DNA of 64,000 bases from Paramecium sonneborni (GCA_905182985.1 CAJJDN010000043.1:224112-288111), one strand, 5' to 3'. Numbered from the stretch's first letter, positions 42,381 through 62,179 are shown. Program-made: numbers and translations. Notes: generated by a model not told the origin, from the letters alone.

Positions 42381-42466
42381 CTAGAAAATATAATAAATTA
42401 AAAAATTTAAGCAATATAATGAATTAAAATATTTTCGAGAGTGCTAACCAAAAATAAGTAATTGTT

Positions 42467-45400
42467 ATGTTATTTATTGAATAATAGTAACTTTATAAAG
42501 CATTATCAAAATATAATGGTCCAACAACTTCGACACCAAGTATATTGTCAGAATATTTATCATCTGCAAAAACATAGACATCAAATAATAAAAACAACTT
42601 TAATAAAACAAAGCCTTTGTTAAGTCCATAAAATATTACTAAGCCTATTTAAAATGATTCATTAAGAATTAAGACTTCCACTCTTCACATTACATAAAAA
42701 CAACAGGTTTCTCATCATATTAAAAGTCTTTCCTCAGATATAAAATAGCAACCATAACCTCCTATAAGAAGGAGATTAAGATAAGAAAGAATGATTTTTC
42801 AATCAGAAACATAACAAGCTCCATTTTTGATCATTTAAAATAAAGTAAGAGATTCAAGAAGAATGGATACTTTTAGAAAGAGTACTTTACCTTCATTGTA
42901 GTTAGAATCACAAAGAAGTATCTAAAATACATCTCCAAGAATAACAGATATTCCTTTAGTGCCCATTCAATAAATAACTGAAATTCATGATTCAAAAAGC
43001 CAATTATTTTAAGAAGCAGAAAAAATATAAATGGACTAAGTAAATAAGCCAAATGAAATTGAATTTGTAGATGAATGCAAAAAATCATCTGAGTTATTCA
43101 ATCATATAAAAAGATAGGTAAGTATAACTGAACCAAATAATGTACCAGAATCTCATAATACTAATGAATTTGAATAAGAGAACTTACATACTGAAAAAGA
43201 AGTTAATTGGGATGAAGAAGAATTATAATCATCAAATGCTATGAAAAAATTAAGCGTTAAAATGAAATTCAAAAATGCTGTTTCTCAATAAGTGTAGAAT
43301 ATGTTTAAAAATAGAGAGGTAATATTTTTATTAAGGTAGTTAAAATCCCTATTTACTGTTATCATTTCACCTGAATTTAGTTCAAAACATGAAGAGGAAA
43401 GGTAAAAAATTAGCCATTAATTTGAATAAGGAAATTTTATATTAGCAAAAAATTTTTAAAATATGAAAGATAAATTTTAACCCAAATAAACTAATAAATA
43501 TATTAAAGATAAATATATTTTAAAACATCATCACAAAATTAATGCTGTAATTTAAAATTAAATACAAAAATTACATACTACCAACAAAGCATTCTAAAGA
43601 AAAATATAAATGATTAAGGATACTTAATGGACAACCAAAGAATGCGATTAACCATAATAATAATAATTCTCATTATTGAATAAATTCAAAAAATAATCCA
43701 TCTTTTCCAACCAGATTAATTAAGCTTAAATACTATAGAGTAATTTAGAATAAATTCTACCAAATCTTATGGATGATGCTAATAAAATTACCATTACTAT
43801 TACTAATACACTTTTGTAAAATACAACTTTAGAATTTAATAAACCTAAATTTATTGTTCATATGGATTCTATTATTGATGAATAATTAATTCAGCCAATT
43901 ACATCACCTAAAAAAACAATTCTGCATTCATCTTCTTTACATTCCTCTTTTAAATTACAAAAAATTTAAAATTCAGCTTCTTAATCTGTTATTATCAATA
44001 AAGATCATATTTCAAATCATAATATTTATAATAGTATTTAAAATGCAAATATTATTGAAGATAATAGCAATTTAGATTTTAATTAAGAATATTCTAAAGT
44101 AAGTATGCAAATATTATAATTAGTCAAATTTATATGTGAGATTATATTATTAAAATAGATTACATAAAATGCCACAAAAGATTTAATATACACAACATCA
44201 TTTGAAAGAGATTGAAGAGGGTTTTTACTAATATGTCTCTATGATAACTGGTTCTTAGATGTAAATCTTGTTTTTTGATTTAGTTCTTTCTAAACTAGCC
44301 ATTTTACGAAATAAGTTAAAAGCATAGAGATATCAAATTTAGTGTAGGAATCATAAATTTAGCTTGAGAGATATGATATTGCTTAGATAAGAAAATAGTT
44401 CTCATTTGATTTTGATAATTCGATTAGTTCTATAAGTAGTTAATCAGATTAGAGTAATTCATTTGATCAGATTTTAGAAGAACCTAATTAAAGTAATTGA
44501 TTTCATAAAATTAGATTAGGATTGAAAGTTGATGATAGACATGAGAGTAAGATGAAAAATATAATATAATCGATGAAAAATTTGAGTGATGATTCTGAAT
44601 CATAAATCTTTGTTGAGGATGTTGTTAAAAATTAAAAATGTATTTGAAATATCTTAAAATTTAGAAGTTTCAACTGGATTGTTAAATACAATAAAAAAAG
44701 TGAAAAATAAATTTCATTGTCCATTGAATGGATAGGCGATATTGAGTATTTTAGATTAAAGTACAAAGAATGATTTATTAACATTTTAAATAATGGAATA
44801 ATCAGAAGAATAGATTTAAAAATTAATACATGGAGATTAAGACACAAATGCATTAACAAATTTAGATTATTTTTATACGTAATAATAATTACGAAAGATG
44901 ATATATCATGGCATAGAAATGAGATATGAAGATATACTTATTGGAAGATATTAAAGTTAATCAAGAATGATTGATGTCGAACATTATGATTTGGTATAAT
45001 CATCAATTCTTGAAGCACCTTAATAACATATTTCTTCATCTTAATAGTCTCAATAATCTCAGTAATCTTCAGAATTCTTATTGCTTCAAAAGTAAAAACT
45101 AATAAGCCTCAAAAATTAAGGGAAAAGTAGAAATTTATAAAGGGATAGTTTAACAGTTCTTATAAAGCCAAAGTTATATTCCAAGAATACTATAAATTCA
45201 CCTGATGTAACTAATGTTCATAGTAAACCAACATCATAATATACAAACTAACTCACGTATAATATTTTTACTTCAGCTTCAACATAATATCTTACTAAAC
45301 CCACTAATTAGTCATAATAATCTGTTAAAGTTTCAAGTGTTTAAAATTTAGAAGAAAATCTATCACATTTAGAAATGAGTCCATAATCATCATTAAAATC

Positions 45401-46090
45401 AATAAAATCTAAATCAGCCATTGATTCCTCAAATATTATAAGTTAAACAAATCCTCCTAAAATTAGAAAAAGTTAAAATATTAAAGAATTAGATAAAATG
45501 ACAAAAGAAAAAGCAAATCAACATAAAGAATAAATTGAATTAAAAGAGGAAATAATTTATTCAAAAAAATAAAAATCATCTAATATTTCATTAATTTAAT
45601 AACCAATTTTAGAAAATAAAGTATTTGTATTTATTTAATTTAGACTTTAAGTATGTTTTCTTATTCTTTACGTATGAGAAACTAGGCTCTTGGTCATAGC
45701 AGAAGATAAAACCTCGATTAATTCAAGATATTAGAATAATTAATATATGATAATGATTTCTAAGAAGTACTTTAATATAAATAGATAGTTTTATGAACAT
45801 CTTTAATAAGTTCCATCAATGTATATAGATAGAAGATTAGAAAACAATGACACTTTATTGACTTTAGCTTCTAAAAGTGGATGCAAAGAAATGATAAAAG
45901 AACTTGTAAAGAAAGGAGCAGATATTAACATTTAAAATGTATTTTTTTACTTAAGCAGGATGATGGAAACACAGCTGTCCATCTAGCTCTTTCGTATGGC
46001 CATTATAAAATTGCAGACATACTAATTGGAGCCGGAGCCAACACTAATATTCTAAATAATATTGGTAAAAATGCTTGGAGTATATTATGA
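42467..46090 (+). CDS. Long disordered protein with C-terminal ankyrin repeats
   Basis: About 1100 residues. It starts MLFIEQQQLYKALSKYNGP. Most of the length is low complexity, Ser/Gln/Asn/Lys-rich, with patches such as KEVNWDEEELQSSNAMKKL and LKEIEEGFYQYVSMITGS. Only the end is clearly folded: NDTLLTLASKSGCKEMIKEL, VKKGADINIQNDDGNTAVHL and ALSYGHYKIADILIGAGA form about two and a half ankyrin repeats up to TGA 46088-46090. Introns lie near 44098 (25 nt), 44490, 44640, 45621, 45751 and 45940 (20 nt). The region 43320-43380 and the splice near 44370 are uncertain. The ankyrin end would bind a protein partner. Confidence 0.75.
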
Positions 46091-46106
46091 TGAATAATCT
46101 CTACTA

Positions 46107-46921
46107 TCAAATTCGTTTTATTTACTAACTTTAAGTATGTAAAAAATCTTTATAGGAGATTGGTTTATCTCCTCTGACTTCAGAATTACAAACATTCAGA
46201 GTAAATGTATAGTCAGAACCACTTATCGAAGGTCTTGGAGATTATGAACTCTCTTCTTTTAGTATAAGCAATCCTTGTATTTATTTTTTAAGCAATTCCA
46301 CTTCTTAATTTAAACAATTAATTTTCTCATCTCTTTATTTATTTTCTTAAACTATTTAATCTACTTTCTTTTAAAGTTATTCTTTCTCATTTAAAGCTTG
46401 AGTGTATAACTTTTTATAGTCTTATCTATTCTCATACAAATATTCATGATTTTCATCATCTTCTGTCAAAAGATTCTTATATTTTAATGTCATATTGTTT
46501 CTACAATCTTACTTGTTTTATAAATTTATGATTTTATGCTCTAACTAATTCAAACCTTGTTTTGCTTCATTTATCATGATTCCGAACTTTTTTCTATCGT
46601 TTTCATCTTATACTGTCCTTAACATTGGTGATGTACTTTTTCTAGTCTATTAATCACGTTAAGCATCTAAAAATTTAAGTAATCCATTAATGTTATCAAA
46701 TCCTTATTTTTTAAAAAGCGAATATAACTAATTTATAGTCTTTTCATCAGGTTTTGTCTTTTGATTAGACTCTGCATATGATGAATTTGATGAATATACT
46801 GCTGACTATCTTTTAGATGAACCTTTCAATATTAATTTATTGTACATTAAGATATATAAGGACTATTACATCGAGTTTTGTTTGTTTTATTCAATATGTC
46901 TTGAAAAGGAACAGAATTCAT
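46107..46921 (-). CDS. Coiled-coil protein
   Basis: About 260 residues starting MNSVPFQDILNKTNKTR. A 23-nt intron near 46840 joins a Ser-rich segment (KRQSAVYSSNSSYAESNQ). Then comes a small helical unit (TINQLYSLFKKQGFDNINGL, LKFLDAQRDQQ) and a long coiled coil (GLNQLEHKIINLQNKQDC, QALNEKEQLQKKVDQIVQ, EVELLKKQIQGLL). The tail is GSDYTFTLNVCNSEV to TGA 46107-46109. No family recognised; cytoskeletal or scaffold role possible. It ends 16 bp from the stop of the convergent ankyrin gene. Confidence 0.75.
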
Positions 46922-47494
46922 GTTAACTGATAAATTAATAATAATTTTATAAGAAATTGAGTATTATTATTTTTATAAACAATTATTATGATGCTTATCA
47001 AAATAATTTATGAATCATTATCAGATAATTAATTTTGATAACTTTCAATATGAACTCTTTTATATCATTTACATTTTTCAAAATAACTAATAAAGATTTA
47101 TATAAGCTAATATAATATATATAATTCTAATTTTATTTCATTTTTACTAAATTGTTTGATTGCATCTAATTTTAGAAGATTTTTATTTATAAAATTACGA
47201 TGATTGATTCATAAAATAATTATCTTTAAAATAATAGTTAATCTCAATATCATCAAAGTTGAATCTAGAGATGACTTGATAAAATCTAAGGATCAATATT
47301 TTATTTAATATTTATACTAATTTATAAGGAAGAAAAAAAGATTATTACTAAAGAGGAAGGATTTGGATGGGAATTATAAAGTAAATTCTTTTGAGATGAT
47401 TTTATATATAATTAAATATACAAAATGAAAGGATTGTAGAGCACCAATAGAAAATTTGTGAATAATCACAAAAATTATTAATTATTTAATTATT
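46922..47494. other. Divergent intergenic region
   Basis: 573 bp between divergent genes, AT-rich, with no credible frame. It should contain the promoters of the coiled-coil gene (minus) and the NDR-like kinase gene (plus). No specific element recognised. Confidence 0.5.
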
Positions 47495-49449
<1,955 letters not shown>

Positions 49450-49533
49450 GTCTTTAAATAACATATATGATTTAATAAAATTAATAGTAACTAATATTTT
49501 AATTATATATATTACTTTAATAAAAAATTAAAA

Positions 49534-54238
<4,705 letters not shown>

Positions 54239-54603
54239 TAATGGTATTTTTTTAAAATTGAATCAAATTCTTTAATTTTATTAACAAAATTAAATAGTTA
54301 CAGAGATTTATTAGTTATGACAGTATTTAACTATTATTTTCTATTTATCATAATCAAAATGAATAAAAATACTTGGTTAAATCAAAATATTCAATTTTAT
54401 ATATCTCTATTTTTTATGAAAAAACATTCATCTTGCAGAATAAATTTTTAAGTTTTTTGCTACTTAGTTTATCTTGTAAGTGAAAAACCTTACTTTTTAA
54501 TAGTTATATAGATTCAATATTAATAATATTTTATATCTTTATTCAAAATATAAAAAACTCTAAATTCAATTTGAGCAAATGTTTAACTTTGTTATTTTGG
54601 GAC
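54239..54603. other. AT-rich spacer between two minus-strand genes
   Basis: 365 bp of A/T-rich sequence, with no frame resembling protein. It would hold the promoter of the ABC transporter gene and the 3' end of the cyclic-nucleotide-binding gene. Confidence 0.5.
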
Positions 54604-56120
54604 TCAATTTGATTTAAGTTTAATAAATAAAAGAATTTTATAAGTAATTATGTTACTAAATCCTTAATTTATAAGTGTTTTGCTTTGGTTATTTAATAGT
54701 TTCTCTTTAACTACTTGGTGTCTTTAAAATATTATGTCTAACACAATTATTTTTAATAGGAGGACTACAACATCTGTAAGTGATGAATGAATTGATTTAT
54801 GCTTCATCTGAATAAACGAAATGACTGTTGCTTCCAAACTATCTATTTTAGCATTCTAAAACAGAAGGACTTTATTATCTTTAATTTAAAGTTGAATCCT
54901 ATATTCCTCTATGAGATTTAAGAAAAATTTAGAATAAACCATTTATCTAAGGAGTTTTTTATTAATCTTTTTTTTTCCTTCTTGATATTTCAATCAAATT
55001 ATCCATTTTCTATTGTATTATTTAATTTCTTGTTTTATGATCGAAAACTTTTAATTTCTAACTTTTTTTTAATTTTGCTAAATTCTAATCTAATTAAAGA
55101 TCATATTCTTCTTCTACCTCCGTTTTATTTTAGAAAAATCTTGGATATTTAATATGTGTTGATTATTCTTAACTAACTTTAAAATTTGCATAAAAATTAA
55201 TTTCGTTTTTATGCTTGTCTAGATCTTATGAATATGATTCAAAAATTTTTTCAATTAATGAATTTCTTTATATTTTATATATCAAGCCTTTGGAAGATGA
55301 ACAAACTATGGAATACTCATAAGGGATTTTATTATGTAGATGGTAAAATCCAAAAATTTACATCTCCCCAATCTCAAATAGCTACAATCAAAGACATTAT
55401 TTACAATTAGGGGTTAAGATTTGTTGATTTATTTTTTAACTTAAAATAGTCCTTATTTAACTATAAGAAAACTATCGGATTTTTCTCCTTCTTAAACTAC
55501 TAATTGATTCTTCTCATATTCATATAAAAAAGAATTTAAATATATTGATGTTAATTATGTCCGATTCAGTTAATTAAAAATAGAAATTTATGCAAAGAAA
55601 TCAATATTCTAATATATAGTAATAAATACTTGTTCTATCTTTTTTTTTTATTCATAATGTAATATCTATTAAAATTATTATTTATCCAAAATAGCAAAAA
55701 TACAATCGGTGACACATCTGATAGTAGCTAACCTAGGTTGCCTATGAATAAGTGCCAATTCACCAAAGGATTCTCCCTTTCTTAGAATTCTTACCTATTC
55801 TAACTCATCAAAGCCTCTCCTTCTTATTAGCACTTCCACCTATCCTTCTAAAATCACATAAAATTTTGTTCCGATTGTATCTATATAAGATAAGGTTTGA
55901 TACCTACATGAAAGACAACTTCATTTACTTGAAATTTTTCGATAATCATATGCTTGCAACACTCACGATGAATAATTACTCCATCTTCTTGCTTCTAATA
56001 TTACTTAAAGAATGGTAGTTCTTAGGTCAATTAGACTAAAAGATCTAATTCTACTTTGTCTCGGTGTTATGGTTATTTTTTGAGCAAATGCAAAGTGTCT
56101 GTAAGGTGAGAATCTAGCAT
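54604..56120 (-). CDS. Cyclic-nucleotide-binding-domain protein
   Basis: Starts MLDSHLTDTLHLLKKQPQH. The first cNMP-binding domain reads MIIEKFQVNEVVFHVD, GTKFYVILEGQVEVLIRR, then the phosphate-binding cassette GESFGELALIHRQPRLATIR; the conserved Glu and Arg are present. A second, more divergent domain is suggested by NQLVVQEGEKSDSFLIVKQ and GLFQVKKQ. The C-terminal part is basic and helical (LIEEYRIQLQIKDNKVLL) to TGA at 54604-54606. A 23-nt intron near 55900 is needed, and the frame around 55260 is not fully resolved, so the 3' end is tentative. It could be a PKA-regulatory-like or other cNMP sensor. No kinase or channel domain is visible. Confidence 0.7.
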
Positions 56121-56281
56121 TTTATCAATTTTAGTTTAATTATTGAATTAATTAATATAAATTCATATAGCAAAGTTATTTATAAAATTTCAAGTTTTAG
56201 TTTAAATTATTATGATTTTTATGATTTTCAATTAAAAAACTATTTTGAATATAATATATATAAACGCAATATAACAATCAA

Positions 56282-57990
56282 TCATATTTTTTTTTAAGCA
56301 GGTCTTTAATTATTATTTATTCTATAAATATCATCACTAACTTTTCCGAATTTTTCATTATATTAATTTAAAATGGCATGAATTCTTAGAGGTAGATTTT
56401 TCATCATACCAAGTTACTTTAATTATTTAAATTTAGGTTATTTGTCTAAATTAATAATAATGCTATTTACCAATTTTTTAGAACCAATCTAATGCATTAA
56501 TAACTTTTTCTTCATCTGCTAATAATATGGCAGCATCTAAATAAAATGAAATGCTTTAGAAGGTTGGTTACATTTAAGCGGCAACAGTATCAAAAATTTT
56601 ATAGAGATCTAATAATCTTTTTTCAATAAACAGAATTTCTAAAATTAGAATTGAAATTACTTATAATCTATTCGTATGTAAATTAATCTTTAGGAATTTA
56701 ATATTAATCGAATAATGGCAAAACTTAACCTTCAAGATCAGGTAATCTATTTGCTGTTACCATTAATTCACACATAGAATTTAATGATCTTTAAGTTATC
56801 ATTTATTTTGATGCTGCTTCATTAAAAATCTTCCATGCATCCTAAATGTATAAGTCAACAATTTTATTTTCTAAGTTAGGTAAAGAACAAGCCCCAATAT
56901 ATACTCTAATAATTTAAGTATAGATGTATTTATTAAGTGTAATTTTATGCTAAGACATTTACTTTAAGACTTCATGAGCAATTTTGACATCTCCACATTG
57001 TGAACAAGCTTTTAAAGTACAAACAATAGTATCAGAATCCATTTTAATATTAGTTAAGACCATTTTTCTATAGTACTCTAAAGCTCTTTCAGCATACTAA
57101 GATTAAAAAAAGTAGAATTACATCTTTTCTTGATCCTAGAGCTTTGATGATTGAATTATATATGTAGGTAGTGTCTCTAAATTCCATATCATTCATTTAT
57201 TCATATAATTGAATTGCTTTTTCAGCTTCATGAGTCTATGAGAAATAAAAAGATTTACATCAGCACATATTTCAATCATTAATCCAATTAAATTCTCATC
57301 TGGTTTAAGACGGGATTCTAATCTAGCCTCATCAAACAAATCCCAACATTTCTTCCATTATTTAACTCTGTAGAAAGAATTGATGAGAGTTGTGTAAATT
57401 GGAATATCAGGTTCGAATCCATCCCTTTTTAGATCATTAAATATTGTCATAGCATTTTCAGATTAGAGATTTTTGCAATATACATTTATCAATGTATTAT
57501 AGAGATGCAAGGACTATCCAAATTCTCAATAATATTAAGTTATACATTTTTTAGCTATTTCATAACAAGCCTCAGCTTTCTCCACATTTCTCTACTTACC
57601 ATATGCATTAATGAAGCACATGTATGTTTATAAATTTGGTTTAATTTTTAGTTCATTCATAAATTATCTTATTTCTTCTATTTATTCAAATTTATTTTAT
57701 GCAATTACTGCTTATATTAAGAAATTGATAGATTTGATTTCTACGCTACGTTTTTAGAAATAGTTGGTCAAATTAGTGTCAATTTATTTCAGAATATGTT
57801 AAGGTTAATAACTATCTAAGATGCTCTCTTTAATGTTATCTTCATTATTAATATTTTAAAATAGTTTCTTAACTTCTTTGAATTCTTCACTTTATTTAGT
57901 TTGCTGAGGCTTAGCTATAGGTGCAAACATGGATTTGATGAATTACTTCTTGGCAAATTAGGCTATTAATTTTGTATGAATTAGAAACAT
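56282..57990 (-). CDS. Pentatricopeptide-repeat (PPR) protein, probably mitochondrial
   Basis: About 550 residues. The N-terminus MFLIHTKLIAQFAKKQF is basic and amphipathic, as in mitochondrial presequences. PPR-type helical repeats follow: NLQTYMCFINAYGKQRNVEK, LYNTLINVYCKNLQSENAM, PDIPIYTTLINSFYRVKQWK, SDTIVCTLKACSQCGDVKIA and KYIYTQIIRVYIG. The C-terminal part continues helical (EEKVINALDWFQKIG) to TGA 56282-56284. PPR proteins bind organellar RNA and act in its processing or translation; the target is unknown. Introns of about 25 nt lie near 56470 and elsewhere (57250, 57120), not all fixed. Confidence 0.85.
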
Positions 57991-58124
57991 AAATTAAAAT
58001 AATTTATAAATGTTGAGAAATATGAATATTGTATATAAGTTAATTAAGATATCAATTGAGTATAGGATTATTAAAATGAAATAAATAATTGATTATACAT
58101 AAAATAAAAATAAATAATTAATAA

Positions 58125-58782
58125 ATGGAGCAACTCAAATAGCAAATCCAAGAGCAAGTGGAGGAATAAGATATAGTTGAGGATTTAAATATTGAAGGTG
58201 TGAAAATTCAAAAATTCACAGAGGAAATGGCTGCTCTCTTTACTCAACATTAATAACTTCTTGGTTTGACATTTGAGAAATGTGGATTGACAACACTTGA
58301 TGGTTTTCCAAAATTAAGCAAGTTATAAAATTTAGAGTTGGAAAACAATTCTTTAACAGGAACAGCAATAAAATTTATAGCAGATAATTTCAAAGAGTTG
58401 ATAAACTTGAATTTATCACAAAATAATATTAAATCAGTTGATGTAATGATGAAGTATATCATAATAGGAATTGAAGCCTTTAGCATCTTTAACTAAATTG
58501 GAATCTTTAGAGTTGAAAGATAATCCATTGACCAAAGAAGCAGGATATCATAAAAATGTATTCTAGCTTTTATCATCACTTAAAGTTTTAGACAATAAAA
58601 ATTAAAAGGGAGAAGAAGTTCTAAATGTATAATTTTATATTATTAAATATTAGGATGATGAAGATGAAGATATAGATGATGATGAATTTGATGAAGATGG
58701 TGGAGATGATTCTTTTGATGATAGTGAAGAAGATGATGAATCAGAAGAGCCAGTTAAACCAATAAAAAAAAACAAAAAATGA
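58125..58782 (+). CDS. ANP32-like leucine-rich-repeat protein with acidic tail
   Basis: About 200 residues: MEQLKQQIQEQVEEQDIVED, then LRRs (LLGLTFEKCGLTTLDGFP, LQNLELENNSLTGTAI, LINLNLSQNNIKSVDEL, SLESLELKDNPLTKEAGY-like blocks) and the capping segment LLSSLKVLDN. The C-terminus is strongly acidic (Asp/Glu/Ser, 58652-58755), ending with basic KPIKKNKK. This is the ANP32 plan: LRR domain plus low-complexity acidic tail. ANP32 proteins are nuclear histone-chaperone and phosphatase-regulating factors. Introns of 25 nt (near 58441) and 27 nt (near 58625) restore the frame. Confidence 0.88.
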
Positions 58783-58828
58783 CATTCTTTTGTTTTGCCC
58801 ATAAAAAATATAAAATACCGCCAAATTA

Positions 58829-59974
58829 TCATTTCAATATTCCATCTTTTATCAATTCATCAACATTTCTAATACCAAATTACTTACAAATCTAATCTCT
58901 ATGTTCATTTAAATAAGGCGCCTATTTTGGATAATCCAAATTTATATTACTAAAACTAAGTGGATTTCTAATTACTTTCTCTCCATTCTCAAGTTCTAAA
59001 ATCATATTTAAATCCTTTGCATGTTAACTATCTAAACATTGACCAACTGATTTAACATCTCCTACAGGAATCTTATTCTTTTTCATTTCATCTATCAATT
59101 TATCTACATCCCAATTCTCTAGAGCCTCTTCTATCATTTTCTTTAATCTTTCACTATTTTAAACTCTTCCTTTATTATCTTTAAATTCTGGATCATTTAT
59201 CAAATGATTAAGATTTAAGATTTTACACAAAGATTTGAATTAATTATCTTATGCCACTCCTATTACAACATATTTATTTTTCACTTTAAATGTTCCATAA
59301 GGAGATATAGATGGATGTTGATTCCCCATTCTATGCATATCTTTTTTCCCATTTATATACATACCACTTACATTTACAAGACTAGCTATTGCACTCTCAT
59401 ATAATGATGTCTAAATATGACATCCTTTACCTGACTGAATTCTCTCATATAACGCACCTTATATACCATTACAAAGATTCAAAGCTGTTAATACATCAAT
59501 TATGGCTACACCCACTTTCATTGGTTCTCTTTCTTTTTCACCTGTTATATGCATAAAACCAGTTTCTGCTTACATTATATAATCAAATCCTGGCTCATTA
59601 TTATTTGATCCAAACCCATTAACAGAAGCATATATTAATTTTGGATTTATTTTTGATAATTCATCATAACCTAGACCTAATCTATCCATGACTCCATATG
59701 TAAAATTCTCAACTAATATATCAGATTGCTGAGCTAATTATTTTATAAACGAATTTCCTTTCTTCAAATCTACGCAAATTGATTATTTGCTTCGATTTAT
59801 TGATAAAAAGTATGTGCTTTAATTATTCAAGAATGGAGGTCCCCATTTACGAGTTTCATCTCCTTCAAATGATTCTACTTTTATTACTTAAGCACCTAAA
59901 TCTGAAAGAAGCATTGTTGCATATGGTCCAACTAAAATTCTAGACAAATCTAAAACTTTAAGCTATTTATACAT
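58829..59974 (-). CDS. SUGCT: Family III CoA-transferase, SUGCT-type
   Basis: Uninterrupted frame of about 380 residues starting MYKQLKVLDLSRILVGPYAT. Family III blocks follow: MLLSDLGAQVIKVES, TRKWGPPFLNNQSTYFLSIN, VDLKKGNSFIKQLAQQSDIL, ENFTYGVMDRLGLGYDEL, with the catalytic-Asp region GFDYIMQAETGFMHITG and QTSLYESAIASLVN. Closest in my judgement to succinate-hydroxymethylglutarate (glutarate) CoA-transferases of mitochondria, which move CoA between dicarboxylic acids; other CaiB/BaiF activities are possible. No intron is required. Length equals that of the catalytic family. The gene is convergent with the ANP32-like gene, 46 bp apart. Confidence 0.88.
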
Positions 59975-60354
59975 ATTCTAAAAATAAAAATCTCATTAAT
60001 CTTAATTTTTCTTTGCTATCTATAATCCTTTTTTTATTTAACTTATCTTTCTCCCTTTTTTTTTTTTTGATGATGATCATCATTTAATATCTCTACTTGA
60101 TTCAATTCTTTAAAACTCTTCTATTTTTGTATCTACTAATTTATTAATAATTATAATTGTTCATGAGGGATTTATAAGAAAAATTTTTAAGAATGAAGAT
60201 TTTAACTTATAAATTTAATAAAGAGCTAATTTCAGAAACAGAATAAATAAAATTGAGATGATTCATTCAAAAAAATTGGAATTTTAATGGTATAATTAAA
60301 ATTAAAAAGATAATTCAATTAAACTTAGATTAATATTATTTATATCAATATAGA
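59975..60354. other. AT-rich spacer
   Basis: 380 bp between two minus-strand genes; poly-T runs near 60055-60070 and TGATGATGATC repeats just after. No protein-like frame. It likely holds the promoter of the CoA-transferase gene and the 3' end of the membrane protein gene. Confidence 0.5.
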
Positions 60355-62179
60355 GTAATCATATTTATTCTCTATTCTAATTTTTATTTTTATTCATCAT
60401 CTTTTTAATCTTTTGGAATGGTAAAGAAATAGTTTTAATTGATTTAATTTTTTTTACTACCTACTTTCTAAATCCAAATAAGATTCTTTATTTCTTAATT
60501 TTTAATATCTCGAAATAACTTTAAAACTGTAATCAAAGAAAAAAATTGCAGTGTTGATGATCCATATAAGTAAATGAGTTATCCTACTGGATTTCTTATT
60601 AAATCAGTTAGTAATACTGTTATACTCAAGCCACCAAATAAAATTTCCAAAATAATTCCAAAGTAAACCAATAATTATATCTTAAATAAAATCTATCTGT
60701 CAATAACTAAATTAGCTGATTTGTTGTTGTACTTTTCTTAGTATTCATCAGATTAATAGCGAAGTTATTAGGTTTGTTATTCTATTGAACAATTATTGAA
60801 TAAGCTTAATTTTTTATTTTCATTTTGTGATTTAGATTTTTAATTTTATACTTCTGATAATTTTCGTTTTTCAGCCTATTCCTTAGTTTCTTTTACAGCT
60901 TTTATTTATTATTTAACAGTTTCTTAATAAGTAAATCTATCATCATCATTCTCCCATTTTAGATCATTTAATTAGTCTTCTTTAAGACAACAACTATTCA
61001 TTTATACTTCTGGTTATTCTTATTAGAATTGATTTTCAAGTTAAGAGTTTTCAGGTTTATTTTCTTAATTTTTTTGAAGATTTTTTAATTGTTTTAAACT
61101 TTCTTGTCTGAAAAAGGATGAACCCCTCATTCCTTTAATAAAAGTTCTTGCGAATGATACAGATTTAATTTTTGTAACTGCAATTTTAGGTTTGATTTCT
61201 TCAGTTTATTTGACTTCATCTTTATTTTCATTTTTTTCATCTTCAATACTCACTTATCTAGACATTCTAAGATATCGATGAATAGATTCAGGAGACTTAC
61301 TTAAACTATCATTTTAAGGGATTTGATCAATTTGATCATTATTTAATTTTTATTACTCCATAAATTTTACTTTGCAATTAGAAATCTATTCTTTAATACA
61401 TTTTTGAAGAGATTTTCCATAGATTAGAAACTCAAAAATGAAAAAAAAGAAATTGGCTAATAGAAAAATATAGCAGAACATCAAAAAAGCAGGATATTAT
61501 ACACCTTTTCTAAGCCCTAATTTATTGGAATATAAATTAATACCATTCATAGTACTTACAGTAATCTATACTAGAAAGACTATAAAAAGTCTGAACTTTA
61601 AAACTTCCTTATAAAATTTGAAAATATATTTCCTTTTAGTCTTATCCTTATAAACATTGAATGATATTTCATCATACATTGTATACCAAACAATCAATAA
61701 ACAACCATATATATAGAATAATAATGTGTAAACCACTTCTGATAATAATCTCTCAATAACAATGGTCTTTCCTATCTAGTATAATAAGAGCTAGTTATAA
61801 TTACATAAATTTCAAAGGGATCTAAAATCAACCAAATCAGTTTGCAAGTTGATAATATAATCGTTAGAACAAGTATATAATTCTAAGGTGATCCTATTAA
61901 AGCATATGCATACTGAAAACAACTACAATTTGTTCAGAACAATTACGTGTAATAAGATGGAATTTTAGATGTCTTTAAAGAAGCCTAGAATTGACGAATT
62001 GTTATAAAGAGAATAAAAAGAAAAGCAGCACAATAAACACCTTAGAATGTGTAATAGGGAGCTATGTAAAGGTCTTATAAATTCTCATAACACTCATCAC
62101 CAAATGCTCCAATATCACATCGACATATGCCATTAATCACTATTCCTTTGTCACAACACTCTATCTCGCATTAAGACAT
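60355..62179 (-). CDS. Membrane protein with N-terminal EGF-like cysteine motif
   Basis: About 580 residues. The N-terminus MSQCEIECCDKGIVINGICR, then CDIGAFGDEC, forms an EGF-like cysteine cluster with no preceding signal peptide visible. Several membrane passes follow (YCAAFLFILFITI, LIGSPQNYILVLTIIL, YYSIYMVVYCLFG and others to about 61390). A long cytosolic region (RYLRMSRQVSIEDEKNEN, KIKSVSFARTFIKGMRGSSF, Gln-rich) leads to two more hydrophobic helices (LLVYFGIILEILFGGLSI, LIYLYGSSTLQFF). Introns near 61970 (24 nt) and 61890 are needed. Extracellular EGF-like plus multipass suggests a receptor-like surface protein. Unknown family. Confidence 0.65.

Noticed and set aside
44632..44859. Minus-strand frame within the ankyrin protein gene
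   Set aside because: The plus-strand exon there is continuous with neighbouring exons through clear short introns.
58650..58832. Minus-strand Ser-rich protein opposite the ANP32 acidic tail
   Set aside because: The Asp/Glu repeat of the plus strand reads as Ser repeats on the complement; the plus-strand LRR protein fully explains it.
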